From: Geitlerinema sp. PCC 7407
GTDB taxonomy: Bacteria > Cyanobacteriota > Cyanobacteriia > PCC-7407
Length of the DNA stretch: 64,000 bases
Reading direction: 5' to 3'
Assembly (NCBI RefSeq): GCF_000317045.1
Contig: NC_019703.1
Location: forward strand, 794,501-858,500
Shown: positions 18,641 to 28,128 of the stretch, piece after piece
Position numbering within the stretch: the stretch's first letter is position 1
How the letters are laid out: every line of letters begins with the position of its first letter
The notes under the pieces: generated by a model
What the model saw: only the letters and a program-made list of their open reading frames with translations
What the model was told of the DNA's origin: nothing
Databases searched by the model: none
Translations under genes and position numbers: made by a program

Positions 18641-18766
18641 GTGCTTTTGTGCAAAACCGTTTCAGGGGCGATACCTTGAGAAACGGGCGAATTTTCCCAC
18701 CCGCAGCTGGTGCTGGGGCCTGACTTCGCCCAAAAGCATCCTTGCCCCTCCAACTCTTTTAGTCCA

Positions 18767-19423
18767 GTGACCCAAGCAACCCCCGTTTCCTCCTCTGCCT
18801 CCGCCCCGCTCATCCTGGGCATTACCGGCGCGTCGGGCCTGATTTATGCTGTCCGCGCCCTCAAGTTTTTGCTGGCGGCGGACTATGCGGTGGAGGTCGT
18901 TGCATCCAAGGCAGCCCACATGGTCTGGCAGGCCGAAGAAAAGACCCGGATGCCCGTGGAGCCGATGCAGCAGGAGCAGTTTTGGCGGGAGCAGGCGGGG
19001 GTAGAAACAGGCGGCAAACTGCGGTGCCACCCCTGGGGAGATGTGGGCGCGACCATTGCGAGCGGCTCCTTTCGGGCTCGGGGCATGGTAGTGATGCCGT
19101 GCTCCATGAGTACCGTCGGCAAAATTGCGGCGGGCCTAAGCTCGGATCTGCTGGAGCGCGCGGCGGACGTGCAGCTCAAGGAAGGCCGCCCTCTGGTGCT
19201 GGTGCCGCGAGAAACGCCCTTTAGCTTGATCCATTTGCGCAACCTGACGGCGCTGGCGGAGGCGGGGGCGCGCATTGTGCCTGCGATTCCTGCGTGGTAC
19301 CACCGGCCCCAGAGCATCGAAGATTTGGTGGATTTTGTGGTGGCGCGGGTGCTCGACCAGCTGGCGATCGACTGTGTGCCGCTGCGGCGCTGGGAGGGAC
19401 ACTTGCCCTCGGATGGCCTGTGA
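18767..19423 (+). CDS. ubiX: Flavin prenyltransferase UbiX
   Basis: The 218-residue flavoprotein makes prenylated FMN, the cofactor of UbiD-type decarboxylases used in quinone synthesis. The N-terminal ILGITGASGLIYAVRALKFL holds the flavin-binding loop. MVVMPCSMSTVGKIAAGLSSD and the RPLVLVPRETPFSLIHLRNL stretch are family signatures. I prefer the GTG at 18767, giving V/MTQATPVSSS before the fold; an upstream GTG at 18710 is possible but adds 19 non-family residues. No ubiD is in the window. Confidence 0.94.
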   Translation: MTQATPVSSSASAPLILGITGASGLIYAVRALKFLLAADYAVEVVASKAAHMVWQAEEKTRMPVEPMQQEQFWREQAGVETGGKLRCHPWGDVGATIASGSFRARGMVVMPCSMSTVGKIAAGLSSDLLERAADVQLKEGRPLVLVPRETPFSLIHLRNLTALAEAGARIVPAIPAWYHRPQSIEDLVDFVVARVLDQLAIDCVPLRRWEGHLPSDGL

Positions 19424-19590
19424 GCAGGGGATTTGACATCCGAATTGACGCTGCTGATCGGGGAGAACCCAGGGCGCGATCGCCTCTAGGGGCAACGCCT
19501 CGGGTACGCTGGATGGAACAAGATCGCGGTGCGTGAGGCCAGCGCCCACGCCAAAATTGCTGTAGGCCCGGTCCACCAGGAGAAAGTGCC

Positions 19591-20442
19591 ATGTCTATGA
19601 TTCGTCCGCTGCTGCCGCTGCTCATTTTGGGGGTCTTGGGGTTGTTTGCGTGGCAAAATTGGTCACCTTCGCTCCCGCTGGTGTTTTTGGGTCGGCGGAC
19701 CCAGGAGCTGCCGCTGGCCTTTTGGCTGGTGTTGGCCGTTGTGGCTGGGGCTTTGACCATGGTGGTGCTGTCCGCGCTGCAAGCTGCTCCGGCACTGGGC
19801 GATCGCGACTCTGACACCTTTCGAGGGGGCGATCGCCCACCATCGGCCAGCCCTGGACCCAAAACGAGCCCCAGCAGCGAGGCTCGAGGAACCGCCGCCA
19901 AATCAGAGCGCTCAGCTGCTTCTGGTCCGGCGGCCACCAGTCGGGCCGGGGACTGGGAGTCGAGCAGCAGCGACTGGCTCGAGGACTCTGGCGAAGACTG
20001 GGACGCTGAGGCGGCTCGCTCCTCGGAGGCGTCCACGGGGCGCGTGTACGAGCGCGAGCAGCGCCCAGAGCGCGAAGTTCGCAGTGGTTCTGAGTATTCC
20101 TACACCTACGAGCGGGGGGCTGGCGTGGGCCGGACCGAATCGGTTTATAGCCAGCCCCAGCCCCCAGAGGTCGAAAATGAAGACGAAGAAGACGCCTTTG
20201 ATTTTGACGATGATTTCGCTGCGCCGGAAGAGTCCGCGCCGCGCCGTCCCCGCAATACGGTCTATGACGCAGACTATCGGGTGATCACGCCGCCCCTCAG
20301 CGACTCGGGGCCGCCGGTGACGGGCTGGAGCCGGGAGCCGGTGTGGCAGGCGCCGGAGCCCAGCAAGCGATCGCCCCAGGCAGGCGAAGAAGACGATTGG
20401 GGCCTGACCGACGAGGACGAAGATTGGGACGATCGCCCCTAG
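19591..20442 (+). CDS. LapA/DUF1049-like membrane protein with long acidic disordered tail
   Basis: The 283-residue protein has two N-terminal transmembrane helices (about residues 5-22 and 43-65) arranged as in LapA/DUF1049 proteins. A tail of about 210 residues follows, rich in Ser, Pro, Glu and Asp and predicted by eye to be disordered. Near the C-terminus is an ordered-looking motif, VYDADYRVITPPLSDSG, and then a very acidic end (DEDEDWDDRP). The motif may be a partner-binding segment. It precedes the DUF4129 gene in the same direction by about 100 bp. Function is unknown. Confidence 0.75.
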   Translation: MSMIRPLLPLLILGVLGLFAWQNWSPSLPLVFLGRRTQELPLAFWLVLAVVAGALTMVVLSALQAAPALGDRDSDTFRGGDRPPSASPGPKTSPSSEARGTAAKSERSAASGPAATSRAGDWESSSSDWLEDSGEDWDAEAARSSEASTGRVYEREQRPEREVRSGSEYSYTYERGAGVGRTESVYSQPQPPEVENEDEEDAFDFDDDFAAPEESAPRRPRNTVYDADYRVITPPLSDSGPPVTGWSREPVWQAPEPSKRSPQAGEEDDWGLTDEDEDWDDRP

Positions 20443-20544
20443 AGGGCGGCTACAGTAGGATAGACAAAATTTTTGGCGAAGGTTTTGGGTCAATGCTGCC
20501 CCAGCAGCGACCGCGCGATCGCCACTCTACGGTCAGGAAACCTT

Positions 20545-21144
20545 ATGGAAGGGTCGTTTCAGAGCACCAGCTTTGGCTGGGAAGTTCAGCAGCTGCGCCA
20601 GCAGATCTCGGAGTGGTTCTCCTACCAGTTTCAGCGCACTGAGGATAGGACATCCCTGGAAGCTGGGGATTTGCCCAGCATTCCCGACTGGTTTTTCCAG
20701 CTGATGTTCTGGCTCTTGATTGGGATCTTGGCGATCCGAGTGGGGCTGTGGTTGGTTCACTGGTCGCCCACGGGATGGCGCTGGATCCGGCAGCGCTGGG
20801 CTCTGGCCGTGCCCCAGGTGATCGCGACCGTTGAGCCCCGGGTCTCGGCGGCAACCTGGCTCAGCCGCGCCCAAGCCTATCAGCAGCAAGGCAACTTCAC
20901 GGAGGCCAGCCGCGCCCTGTACTTTGCCATGATTCAGCGGCTCCACGAAACCCAGCGGCTGCTTCACCAGCCCAGCCGGACCGACGGGGAATATCGCCAG
21001 GCCGTCCAGTCGTTTCCGGGTGCTCCGGCCTACACCACGTTGATCAACACCCATGAGCGCTTGCACTTTGGGGATGGGGCGGTGTCCGAGACGGATTTTG
21101 CGCGCTGTCAGCAAGCCTATCGGGAGATTGATCAGACCCCATGA
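20545..21144 (+). CDS. DUF4129 domain-containing membrane protein
   Basis: The 199-residue protein has one transmembrane helix (near residues 52-70, FFQLMFWLLIGILAIRVGLW). A cytoplasmic DUF4129 domain follows, with the typical LSRAQAYQQQGNFTEASRAL and DGEYRQAVQSF features. DUF4129 proteins usually occur with MoxR ATPases and DUF58 proteins and have been linked to envelope functions or complex assembly. I start at the ATG at 20545, which has an AGGAAA binding site, instead of an upstream start at 20473. Its stop overlaps the ATG of the next gene (ATGA), a sign of coupled translation. Confidence 0.85.
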   Translation: MEGSFQSTSFGWEVQQLRQQISEWFSYQFQRTEDRTSLEAGDLPSIPDWFFQLMFWLLIGILAIRVGLWLVHWSPTGWRWIRQRWALAVPQVIATVEPRVSAATWLSRAQAYQQQGNFTEASRALYFAMIQRLHETQRLLHQPSRTDGEYRQAVQSFPGAPAYTTLINTHERLHFGDGAVSETDFARCQQAYREIDQTP

Positions 21145-22304
21145 AAGCCTGGAAACGCTGGTTGATTTTGGTGGCGATCGCCCTGGTCCTGCTGACGACC
21201 TTTGCAGCTCCCAGCGGCGGACCCGAGACCGTCGGTTCGACCTATGGCCGCACCCCCGCCGGGTACGGCGCGTGGTACGCCTTCATGGAGTCGCGCGGGG
21301 CCAAAATAGACCGCTGGCGCCGCCCGGAGTCTGAGCTCTACGAGGCGGATCCCGCCGCCGAAGGCCTGACAGCTCCGATGACGCTGCTCCAGGTGCACAG
21401 TACCCTATGGCCTTACCTGGATTCCTACGTCTTCGAGGAGCCGACGAAGGGCGACGACGGCAGGCCCCTCGTGCAGTGGCTGCAACGGGGCAATACGCTG
21501 GTGGTCCTGGGAGTAGAAACGCCGATTTCGGGGGCTCCCTTTCGGACCAGCCTGGAAACGGAGGAAGGCCTAGTCAGCTTGGCCGGACGTCGGCGCTACG
21601 CGCTGACCCAGGCCGACAAACTGCTCCTGGGCGATCGCTTTGGGGCGGTGGTGTGGGAGCGCTCGATCGGCAAAGGGCGGGTCATCGTCTCGACCGATCC
21701 CCATCTGGCCGCCAACGCCTACCAGGATGCGCCGGCCAACTTTGATTTTTTGGCTCGCCTGGTCGGTACGGATCGCCCCGTGCTGGTCGATGAGTACCTC
21801 CACGGCTACAAGGACGAGGAAACCCTAAGCCGTGAGGTCGGAGGCAGCTGGGTGGCCTATCTGGGTCAGACGCCTCTGCTGCCGGTGGCGCTCCAGGGCG
21901 CGCTGGTGCTGCTCGTGTTTCTCTGGGCCGCGAACCGCCGCTTTGGACCGGCGATCGCCGCCAAATCTCCCCGCGAAGACAACACCCAAGCCTACATTCA
22001 GGCCCTAGCGCAGGTGCTGCACAAGGCTGGCTGTAGCGAGTTTGTGATGAACTTGATTCAGCGGGAGGAGCAGCGGCGGCTCCAGGTGGCGCTGGGCCTG
22101 GGCCCTGTCCCCCTCGATCCCCGGACCCTAGAGCAGGCCTGGGTCCAAAAAACAGGGCGATCGGCTCAGGAGCTGCGAGACTTGCTGCCAGGGCGATCGC
22201 CCCGACGATTGCGCGAGCAGGACTTGCTAATCTGGTTGGACAAATGGCAGACTCTGCGCCAGACCCTAAAAACCCTGGGCGATCGCTCCCCAGCCCCGCG
22301 CTAA
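21141..22304 (+). CDS. DUF4350 domain-containing protein
   Basis: The 387-residue protein has an N-terminal membrane segment (about residues 6-24), then the DUF4350 domain with TPAGYGAWYAFMESRGAKID and a GKGRVIVSTDPHL stretch. A second hydrophobic segment lies near residues 250-268 (LLPVALQGALVLLVFLWAA), followed by a cytoplasmic helical tail. DUF4350 looks like a glutamine-amidotransferase-like fold without a clear nucleophile. The start overlaps the DUF4129 stop by 4 bp, and the MoxR gene follows about 65 bp later, so the three genes form an operon. Confidence 0.86.
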   Translation: MKAWKRWLILVAIALVLLTTFAAPSGGPETVGSTYGRTPAGYGAWYAFMESRGAKIDRWRRPESELYEADPAAEGLTAPMTLLQVHSTLWPYLDSYVFEEPTKGDDGRPLVQWLQRGNTLVVLGVETPISGAPFRTSLETEEGLVSLAGRRRYALTQADKLLLGDRFGAVVWERSIGKGRVIVSTDPHLAANAYQDAPANFDFLARLVGTDRPVLVDEYLHGYKDEETLSREVGGSWVAYLGQTPLLPVALQGALVLLVFLWAANRRFGPAIAAKSPREDNTQAYIQALAQVLHKAGCSEFVMNLIQREEQRRLQVALGLGPVPLDPRTLEQAWVQKTGRSAQELRDLLPGRSPRRLREQDLLIWLDKWQTLRQTLKTLGDRSPAPR

Positions 22305-22368
22305 GCCGGTGCTGCTGGCCCCGTCGGGCTTCCCGTTGTCCCGCTCACCCTCTCTCCCACATGCTTGT

Positions 22369-23319
22369 ATGACCGAGACGCTCGCGGTTCTGACTCGCCT
22401 TGGCCAAACCCTCAACCAGGTGGTGGTAGGTCAACCCACCGTTGTTCAACAGCTGCTGATCGCCCTTTTGGCCGGTGGCCACGTGATTTTAGAAGGGGTC
22501 CCTGGTACAGGCAAAACCCTCCTGGTGCGGACCTTGGCCCAGCTGCTGTCTGCGGACTTTCGCCGCATTCAGCTGACTCCTGACGTGCTGCCCTCCGACA
22601 TTCTGGGCACGAATATCTTTGATCTCAACAGCCGCAGCTTCACTCTCAAGCAAGGCCCGATTTTCACCGAGGTTCTGCTGGCGGACGAAATTAACCGCAC
22701 TCCGCCCAAGACCCAGTCAGCCCTTCTCGAGGCCATGGAGGAGCAGCAGGTGACCCTAGACGGCAAAAGCCTGCCGCTGCCGGATCTGTTTTGGGTGATC
22801 GCCACTCAGAACCCGCTGGAATTCGAGGGAACCTATCCCTTGCCGGAGGCCCAGCTCGATCGATTTCTCTTCAAGCTGGAGGTCGGCTATCCCGATCGGG
22901 CAGCCGAGAAGCAAATGCTGCTCAACCGACAGAAGGGATTTTCGGCGCGCCGAGCAGACTTGGCCCGCCTCAAGCCGATCGCCAGCGTCGAGCAGGTCTT
23001 GGCGGCCCGCAAAGCCGTGCGAACCATCAAGATCGAAGAGCCCGTGCTGGACTATCTGCTGGCCCTCGTGGAGCGGACCCGTCAGCACACCGACCTCGCC
23101 CTGGGGGCGTCGCCGCGCTCTGCTGGAGCCTGGATGCAAACGGCCCAGGCCCAGGCGTGGCTAGAAGGCCGAGACTTTGTGACGCCCGATGACATCAAAG
23201 CGGTGGCGCCGCCGCTACTGCGCCACCGGCTGATTTTGACCCCCGAGGCGCAGCTAGACGGCATCAAATCGGACCAGGCGATCGCCACGATTCTGAGTCA
23301 GGTGCCTGTGCCCCGCTAG
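22369..23319 (+). CDS. MoxR-family AAA+ ATPase
   Basis: The 316-residue ATPase has Walker A GVPGTGKT, the Walker B region VLLADEINRTPPKTQSALLEAMEE, a sensor 1 in VIATQNPLEFEGTYPLPEAQ, and a C-terminal lid domain. MoxR ATPases act as chaperones that remodel or insert metals or cofactors into partner proteins. With DUF4129 and DUF4350 upstream it makes the usual MoxR module, except that a DUF58 protein is not present here. I start at the ATG at 22369. The stop codon overlaps that of the convergent BrkB-type gene in a shared CTAG. Confidence 0.92.
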   Translation: MTETLAVLTRLGQTLNQVVVGQPTVVQQLLIALLAGGHVILEGVPGTGKTLLVRTLAQLLSADFRRIQLTPDVLPSDILGTNIFDLNSRSFTLKQGPIFTEVLLADEINRTPPKTQSALLEAMEEQQVTLDGKSLPLPDLFWVIATQNPLEFEGTYPLPEAQLDRFLFKLEVGYPDRAAEKQMLLNRQKGFSARRADLARLKPIASVEQVLAARKAVRTIKIEEPVLDYLLALVERTRQHTDLALGASPRSAGAWMQTAQAQAWLEGRDFVTPDDIKAVAPPLLRHRLILTPEAQLDGIKSDQAIATILSQVPVPR

Positions 23320-24260
23320 GGCTCACGCATCGGGCGATCGCCCGGGGTTGTTTCAGCAGACTCTTCTTCGGCCAGCGCCAAAGCCCGCGATCGCTGCTGA
23401 AACATCACTTCTCCCACCGTCACGTTCACCTGGTTGCCCAGCAGCATGATCAGCGACGTCAGATACAGCCACAGCAGCAGGACAATCACGGCGCCCACCG
23501 CTCCATAGGCTTTGTTGTAGTTGCCAAAATGGGAGACGTAGAGCCGAAACAGTCCCGAAATCAAGGCCCAAGACACCGCCGCCATCAGGGCTCCCGGCAA
23601 AATCGGCGTGCCGCGCCGCCACCGGCTCGGCCCAAAGCGATAGATAAAGGCCGAAGCCGCCACCACAATGCCCAGCGCAACAGGCCAGCTCAGCAGACGC
23701 CACAGACCCAGCACCCCCGACTCCAGCGCGCCGCTCTGGCCCGCCGCAAAGCGCACCAGCCAGTCGCTGATAAACACCAAGAAGGATGCTACAAAAAGTA
23801 GTACAATAGTACCTAACGTTAACACAATAGAAATCAGCTTTGCTTTCCAGAAAGGCCGGCGCTTCTCATTGGGAATGCGGCCAATTTCGTCGAGGGCGGT
23901 CATGGCTGCGCTGACGGCTCCAGAGGCGGCCCAAATCGCGGCAATGAAGCTCAGGGAAAACAGGCCCTGGTTTCGGCTCAGGCTGATCTCGTCGGCAAAG
24001 TTGCGAATCAGAGACAGGGCGTCGGGCGGAGCGACCTCGCTGAGACGGCTGGCTAAGCCCTGGAAGGTCGTCCGCGAGAAATCAAATAATCCAATGGCGG
24101 TCAAGACTGCCAAGATGCCGGGAAAAAGCGCCAGCATGGTGTTGTAGGCCATTTCAGCCGCGAGGCCAGGGAGACGCTCCTGATTCATCCGCTCAATGAT
24201 TTGCTTGAGGGTATTCAGGGTCAGATACCGAAAAAAACGAAAAAAGCGAGCAGAGAACAT
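23316..24260 (-). CDS. YihY/BrkB family inner membrane protein
   Basis: The 314-residue protein has about six transmembrane helices and the family pattern: PGLAAEMAYNTMLALFPGILA in the first part, GAVSAAMTALDEIGR, and the C-terminal YGAVGAVIVLLLWLYLTSLIMLLGNQVN. The family was once named ribonuclease BN or serum-resistance BrkB, both poorly supported; its true role is unsettled. I use the ATG at 24260 rather than a start 34 codons upstream, whose extension is not family-like. It converges on the MoxR gene with overlapping stops. Confidence 0.88.
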   Translation of the reverse strand: MFSARFFRFFRYLTLNTLKQIIERMNQERLPGLAAEMAYNTMLALFPGILAVLTAIGLFDFSRTTFQGLASRLSEVAPPDALSLIRNFADEISLSRNQGLFSLSFIAAIWAASGAVSAAMTALDEIGRIPNEKRRPFWKAKLISIVLTLGTIVLLFVASFLVFISDWLVRFAAGQSGALESGVLGLWRLLSWPVALGIVVAASAFIYRFGPSRWRRGTPILPGALMAAVSWALISGLFRLYVSHFGNYNKAYGAVGAVIVLLLWLYLTSLIMLLGNQVNVTVGEVMFQQRSRALALAEEESAETTPGDRPMREP

Positions 24261-24637
24261 GGGTGTTTGGGATGACAGGAAGCGGCTGAAGCTGGGGTGG
24301 GCTGTGTTGGGTGGATGGGGAAAGCTGCCTATGGGCGATCGCTGGCTTGCTGCGGCTTGCAAACAATGCTAAGCCTAACCCGCTCGGGGTCGCCTCAGGC
24401 CGCTCAGTTGATTTCCGGGTCTCTGTCGCTGGTCCAAAGGCGATCGGCTGCCGTGAGGCGGTGGTGCTGCGCTGCTTCAGCCTGTGGACACCCAAGGCTC
24501 AAGAAGAAGAGCCAGTACAGCCTGCCTGAGATTCCTGAGCGTCGAAGCTGAGTCCCCAAAGACTTGTAAGATCAAAATCCCGCACGCCTGATATTGTCTC
24601 TGGCCTCTGGTTGACTGCCAGAGTAAAGCGAATTCCC
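24261..24637. other. Divergent spacer before dnaX
   Basis: This stretch contains the promoters for the BrkB-type gene (leftward) and dnaX (rightward). Short frames here look like chance. I see no RNA gene or clear operator. Confidence 0.45.
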
Positions 24638-26668
24638 ATGGCCTATGAACCGCTGCACCACAAATATCGCCCCCAAACCTTTCGGGGTCTGGTGGGGCAG
24701 GATGCGATCGCGACGACCTTGGGCAATGCGATTCGCCAGCGGCGGATTGCGCCAGCGTATTTGTTTTCGGGGCCTCGGGGAACGGGCAAGACCTCTAGTG
24801 CCCGCATTCTGGCAAAATCTCTGAACTGCATCAAGGGTGATCTGCCGACGGAGGATCCCTGTGGCGTGTGTGAGGTGTGTCGCGCGATCGCCCAGGGCAG
24901 CGCCATGGACGTGATCGAAATCGACGCGGCCAGCAATACAGGGGTTGACAATATTCGAGAAATCATTGAGCGGGCCCAGTTTGCGCCGGTCCAGTGCCGC
25001 TACAAGGTCTATGTGATCGACGAGTGCCACATGCTCAGCACGGCGGCGTTTAACGCGCTGCTCAAGACTTTGGAGGAGCCGCCAGCTCACGTCGTCTTTG
25101 TGCTGGCGACGACCGATCCCCAGCGAGTCCTGCCGACGATTATTTCGCGCTGTCAGCGGTTTGATTTTCGCCGCATTCCGCTGGAGGCCATGGTCGGCCA
25201 TTTGATGGCGATCGCCGAAAAAGAATCTATAGACGTGACCGAAGAGGCGGTGCGTTTGGTAGCCCAGGTTTCCCAAGGGGGACTGCGGGACGCTGAGAGT
25301 CTGCTCGATCAGCTCAGCCTGCTCGATGGGCAGGTCACAGTGGATCGGGTGTGGGATCTGGTGGGGGCGGTGCCCGAGCGGGATTTGCTGGCCCTGGCCG
25401 AGGCGATCGCCGCTGATGACGCCACCCGCGTCCTGGATGACGCCCGGCACCTGATGGACCGGGGCCGGGAGCCCCTGATCGTGCTGCAAAACCTAGCCAG
25501 CTTCTACCGCGATCTGCTAATTGCCAAGACCGCGCCCGATCGCCCGGATCTGGTGGCTCTGACGCCGCCCACGTGGCAGCGCCTCTGCGCCTTTGTCCAG
25601 TCCCTCGACCTCGGCGTGATTTTGCGGGCTCAGCAGCATCTGCGCGCCAGCGAAGGCCAGGTCAAAAATACGACTCAACCCCGCCTGTGGCTAGAAGTCA
25701 CCCTGCTGGGGCTGCTGCCCTCTGCGCTGAGCGCGGCTCCAGTCCCGGCCACTGGGGCTCCGGGCGCTGCCCAGACTCTGCGCCCGATCGCGGCACCTGC
25801 GCCGATTCCAGCTCCTGTGACGGCACCGGTTGGGGCGCCAATTTCTGCCCCCGCCCCGACGACAGATGCGGTTTCGCGCTCGGAACCGGCCCCCACGCCA
25901 GCTTCTGCTGCGGCCCCAGCCCCAGAGCCGAGCCCAGAGCCCGCAGTTGCTGCGGCTCCCCGCGATCGCCCCGAAGCAGCTCCGATGTCAGACCCGATCG
26001 CCGATCTCGGGGTCGATCTGGGCCAGATCTGGCAGCAAATCATTACAAATCTCCAGCCTCGCGGCACCCAAGAACTGCTGCGCCAGCAGTGCCGCCTGGT
26101 CTTTTTCCAAAATGACGAAGCGCGCTTGGGCGTCAGCTCGCAGCCCCTGTTTCGCATGGTGCAGGAGCGCTTGCCCAACGTGGAAGAAGCCTTCTTGCGC
26201 GTGTTTGATCGCAAGGTGCGAGTGAGCCTAGAAGTTCGGGTGGCTCAGAAAGCTGGGCCTCCGGCTGCCGCGCCGCCTGGTCAGCGGCGATCGCCCGATC
26301 CGGCCCCCGTTGCGGCGCGATCGGCTCCGCCATCGCCGTCAGTCGTCCCTACACCGCCTCCCGAGGAGCGCCCCGCCCCGCCGCCCCTGCCCCCGCGACC
26401 GGAGCTGAGCGAAACCCTGGCCCAGGCACCTCCCGAGGCGCGATCGCCTGATCCCGAGCCCGCCCCGGCTGCCGCGCTGCAAAACGGGTGGCAAGAAGAA
26501 GACCCTGTGACCCGGGCCGCCAAGAGTTTGGCCCAGTTCTTCAAGGGAGAAGTGGTTTTGGACGACGGGGAAGAGGACTTCTCGCCCAGCGGATTGGCGG
26601 CGCAGCCAGCAGAAATCGGGGAGATGGCGACTCTCCCCGAAGAGGACGAAGACGAACTGCCTTTCTAG
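24638..26668 (+). CDS. dnaX: DNA polymerase III subunit gamma/tau
   Basis: The 676-residue clamp-loader ATPase begins MAYEPLHHKYRPQTFRGLVG. It has Walker A GPRGTGKT, a zinc-binding Cys cluster (C-x8-CGVCEVC region), Walker B YVIDECHMLS and the sensor SRCQRFDFRRI. A Pro/Ala-rich linker follows the ATPase core, then a folded stretch around residues 460-545 and a second Pro-rich linker to the acidic C-terminus. In Synechocystis PCC 6803 the protein is interrupted by an intein; here the ATPase core is continuous. I start at the ATG at 24638. The stop lies 17 bp from the end of the convergent gene. Confidence 0.96.
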   Translation: MAYEPLHHKYRPQTFRGLVGQDAIATTLGNAIRQRRIAPAYLFSGPRGTGKTSSARILAKSLNCIKGDLPTEDPCGVCEVCRAIAQGSAMDVIEIDAASNTGVDNIREIIERAQFAPVQCRYKVYVIDECHMLSTAAFNALLKTLEEPPAHVVFVLATTDPQRVLPTIISRCQRFDFRRIPLEAMVGHLMAIAEKESIDVTEEAVRLVAQVSQGGLRDAESLLDQLSLLDGQVTVDRVWDLVGAVPERDLLALAEAIAADDATRVLDDARHLMDRGREPLIVLQNLASFYRDLLIAKTAPDRPDLVALTPPTWQRLCAFVQSLDLGVILRAQQHLRASEGQVKNTTQPRLWLEVTLLGLLPSALSAAPVPATGAPGAAQTLRPIAAPAPIPAPVTAPVGAPISAPAPTTDAVSRSEPAPTPASAAAPAPEPSPEPAVAAAPRDRPEAAPMSDPIADLGVDLGQIWQQIITNLQPRGTQELLRQQCRLVFFQNDEARLGVSSQPLFRMVQERLPNVEEAFLRVFDRKVRVSLEVRVAQKAGPPAAAPPGQRRSPDPAPVAARSAPPSPSVVPTPPPEERPAPPPLPPRPELSETLAQAPPEARSPDPEPAPAAALQNGWQEEDPVTRAAKSLAQFFKGEVVLDDGEEDFSPSGLAAQPAEIGEMATLPEEDEDELPF

Positions 26669-26685
26669 GCGCTCGAGCTGGCGCG

Positions 26686-28128
26686 CTAGGAAACGCCCCC
26701 AGGCGCATCGGCCCATTCTTCTTGAGCGCCGTAGTGGACTGTTTTGACCCATTTGAGACGCTTGGGCCGGATAGACATGCGCACGGTCGTGCTGCCAATC
26801 ACCACGAGCCAGTGGAACATGTACACCGTACCGAGCAGCGTCTGTCCAGCGGCCCTGAGGCGCGATCGCCACAGAGGAGAGATCGACGCCTGCTGACGCT
26901 GAATTCGCCGCAGGCCTACGTACATGCCCATCAGCGACAGCCCCACGGTCATCCCGGTCAGAGGCGCCAGCACAGGACTGGTGTGGCGGGCGATCGCCAA
27001 CGTCAAATCCGGCAGCGCCGCCGTTGGCAAGATGTACTGGATCAGCCAGAACATCAGCAAATCCAGCGTTTTGTTAAAGCCCAGTCGGTTCCAGACCAGC
27101 GGTCGCCAGTAGTCCAGATAGCGCTGATAGCCGCCCTCTGCCCACCGGTTGCGCTGATGCCAGAGAGCCACGGGACCGGTTACGCCTTCCTCTTCCACCG
27201 CTGGATAGCTCAAGGACTCGAGATCCCAGCTCTCCAGGTGCAGTCGCACCGTCAAATCGAGGTCATCTGTGATGGTCTCTTCATTGAAGCCGCCGCAGCT
27301 TTGGAGGGCTTGGCGGCGAATAAACTGGCCGTTGCCCCGCAGCTCACCGATGCCGCCCAGGGCAATGCGCTGTTGCTGAAAGAAGGTGTCCAGGGCCATC
27401 TCTGCGGCTTGACCCCGCGTCCAAAAATTGGCCGTGGCGTTGGCGATCGCCTTGCGCACTTGCACCGCTCCCACCTTCGGCCGCTCAAACATCGGCAACA
27501 CCCGGCGCAGCAAATCCTTCGGCACCTGAGCATCCGCGTCAAAGACCGCCACCACGTCGCCCCGCGTCTGGGGCCAGGCCTGATTGAGCGCCCCAGACTT
27601 GCCGCCGCTCGCCTCCGCCCCCCGGTGAATCACCTTGAGCTGAGGATGGGACCGAGCAAGCTCGTCTAGCAGCGCACCTGTGCGATCGGCGCTGTTGTCA
27701 TTGATCACCCAGAGGTCGTAGCGCGATGCCGGATAGTCCAGGCTGCACAAGTGACGGACGAGTCGGGTCACCACGCCTTCCTCGTTCTTGGCCGCCACCA
27801 GCAGCGAAACGTAGGGCAAAGACTCGGGTTTGATCTGGGCCGACAGCGGCTCCGGCAAAGCGCCGGGCCGAGCTGCCAGGACCCGCAGCGCGTGGATCCC
27901 CGTCACCAGGGTCAGCCCCCACACCACCCAAGATCCCCAAGACAGCCAGTGGAGCGCCACCGTGATGCTCCACACCACCGCCAGGGTCACCGCCGCCTTG
28001 CGACGACGCCCTGCGGAGCTGGGGTTGTAGTTTCCCTCAAAGTCTTCGGGAGACCAGTCTGTAAAAAGCGTATTGACCGAATTAAGCTCGCTGGAGGAAC
28101 CGTTTTCTGGCCAGGAATTCTCCGGCAT
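26686..28128 (-). CDS. mgdA: Probable beta-monoglucosyldiacylglycerol synthase (GT2 family)
   Basis: The 480-residue membrane-bound GT2 enzyme probably makes monoglucosyldiacylglycerol from UDP-glucose, the first step of galactolipid synthesis in cyanobacteria. An N-terminal pair of helices (about 45-85) precedes the catalytic domain. That domain has VSLLVAAKNEEGVV, NDNSADRTG, the DAD metal motif in AVFDADAQVP, ITDDLDL and the QRNRWAEGG motif. More helices follow at the C-terminus. The WAEGGYQRYLDYWRPL segment resembles Synechocystis Sll1377. Its first codons overlap the end of the upstream radical SAM gene by about 47 bp, suggesting coupled translation. Other cyanobacterial GT2 enzymes cannot be fully excluded. 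Confidence 0.8.
   Translation of the reverse strand: MPENSWPENGSSSELNSVNTLFTDWSPEDFEGNYNPSSAGRRRKAAVTLAVVWSITVALHWLSWGSWVVWGLTLVTGIHALRVLAARPGALPEPLSAQIKPESLPYVSLLVAAKNEEGVVTRLVRHLCSLDYPASRYDLWVINDNSADRTGALLDELARSHPQLKVIHRGAEASGGKSGALNQAWPQTRGDVVAVFDADAQVPKDLLRRVLPMFERPKVGAVQVRKAIANATANFWTRGQAAEMALDTFFQQQRIALGGIGELRGNGQFIRRQALQSCGGFNEETITDDLDLTVRLHLESWDLESLSYPAVEEEGVTGPVALWHQRNRWAEGGYQRYLDYWRPLVWNRLGFNKTLDLLMFWLIQYILPTAALPDLTLAIARHTSPVLAPLTGMTVGLSLMGMYVGLRRIQRQQASISPLWRSRLRAAGQTLLGTVYMFHWLVVIGSTTVRMSIRPKRLKWVKTVHYGAQEEWADAPGGVS

Noticed and set aside
22361-22372. Three-codon frame ATG CTT GTA TGA overlapping the MoxR start
   Set aside because: Too short to tell from chance; no evidence that it is translated.
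22369-23319. Considered as chlI/bchI magnesium chelatase ATPase
   Set aside because: The ATPase sequence and DUF4129/DUF4350 neighbours fit MoxR better, and the chelatase-specific features are absent.
26488-27669. Rightward 393-codon open frame
   Set aside because: It overlaps dnaX and runs antisense to the glucolipid synthase gene, with low-complexity Arg/His/Gln-rich sequence and no domain.
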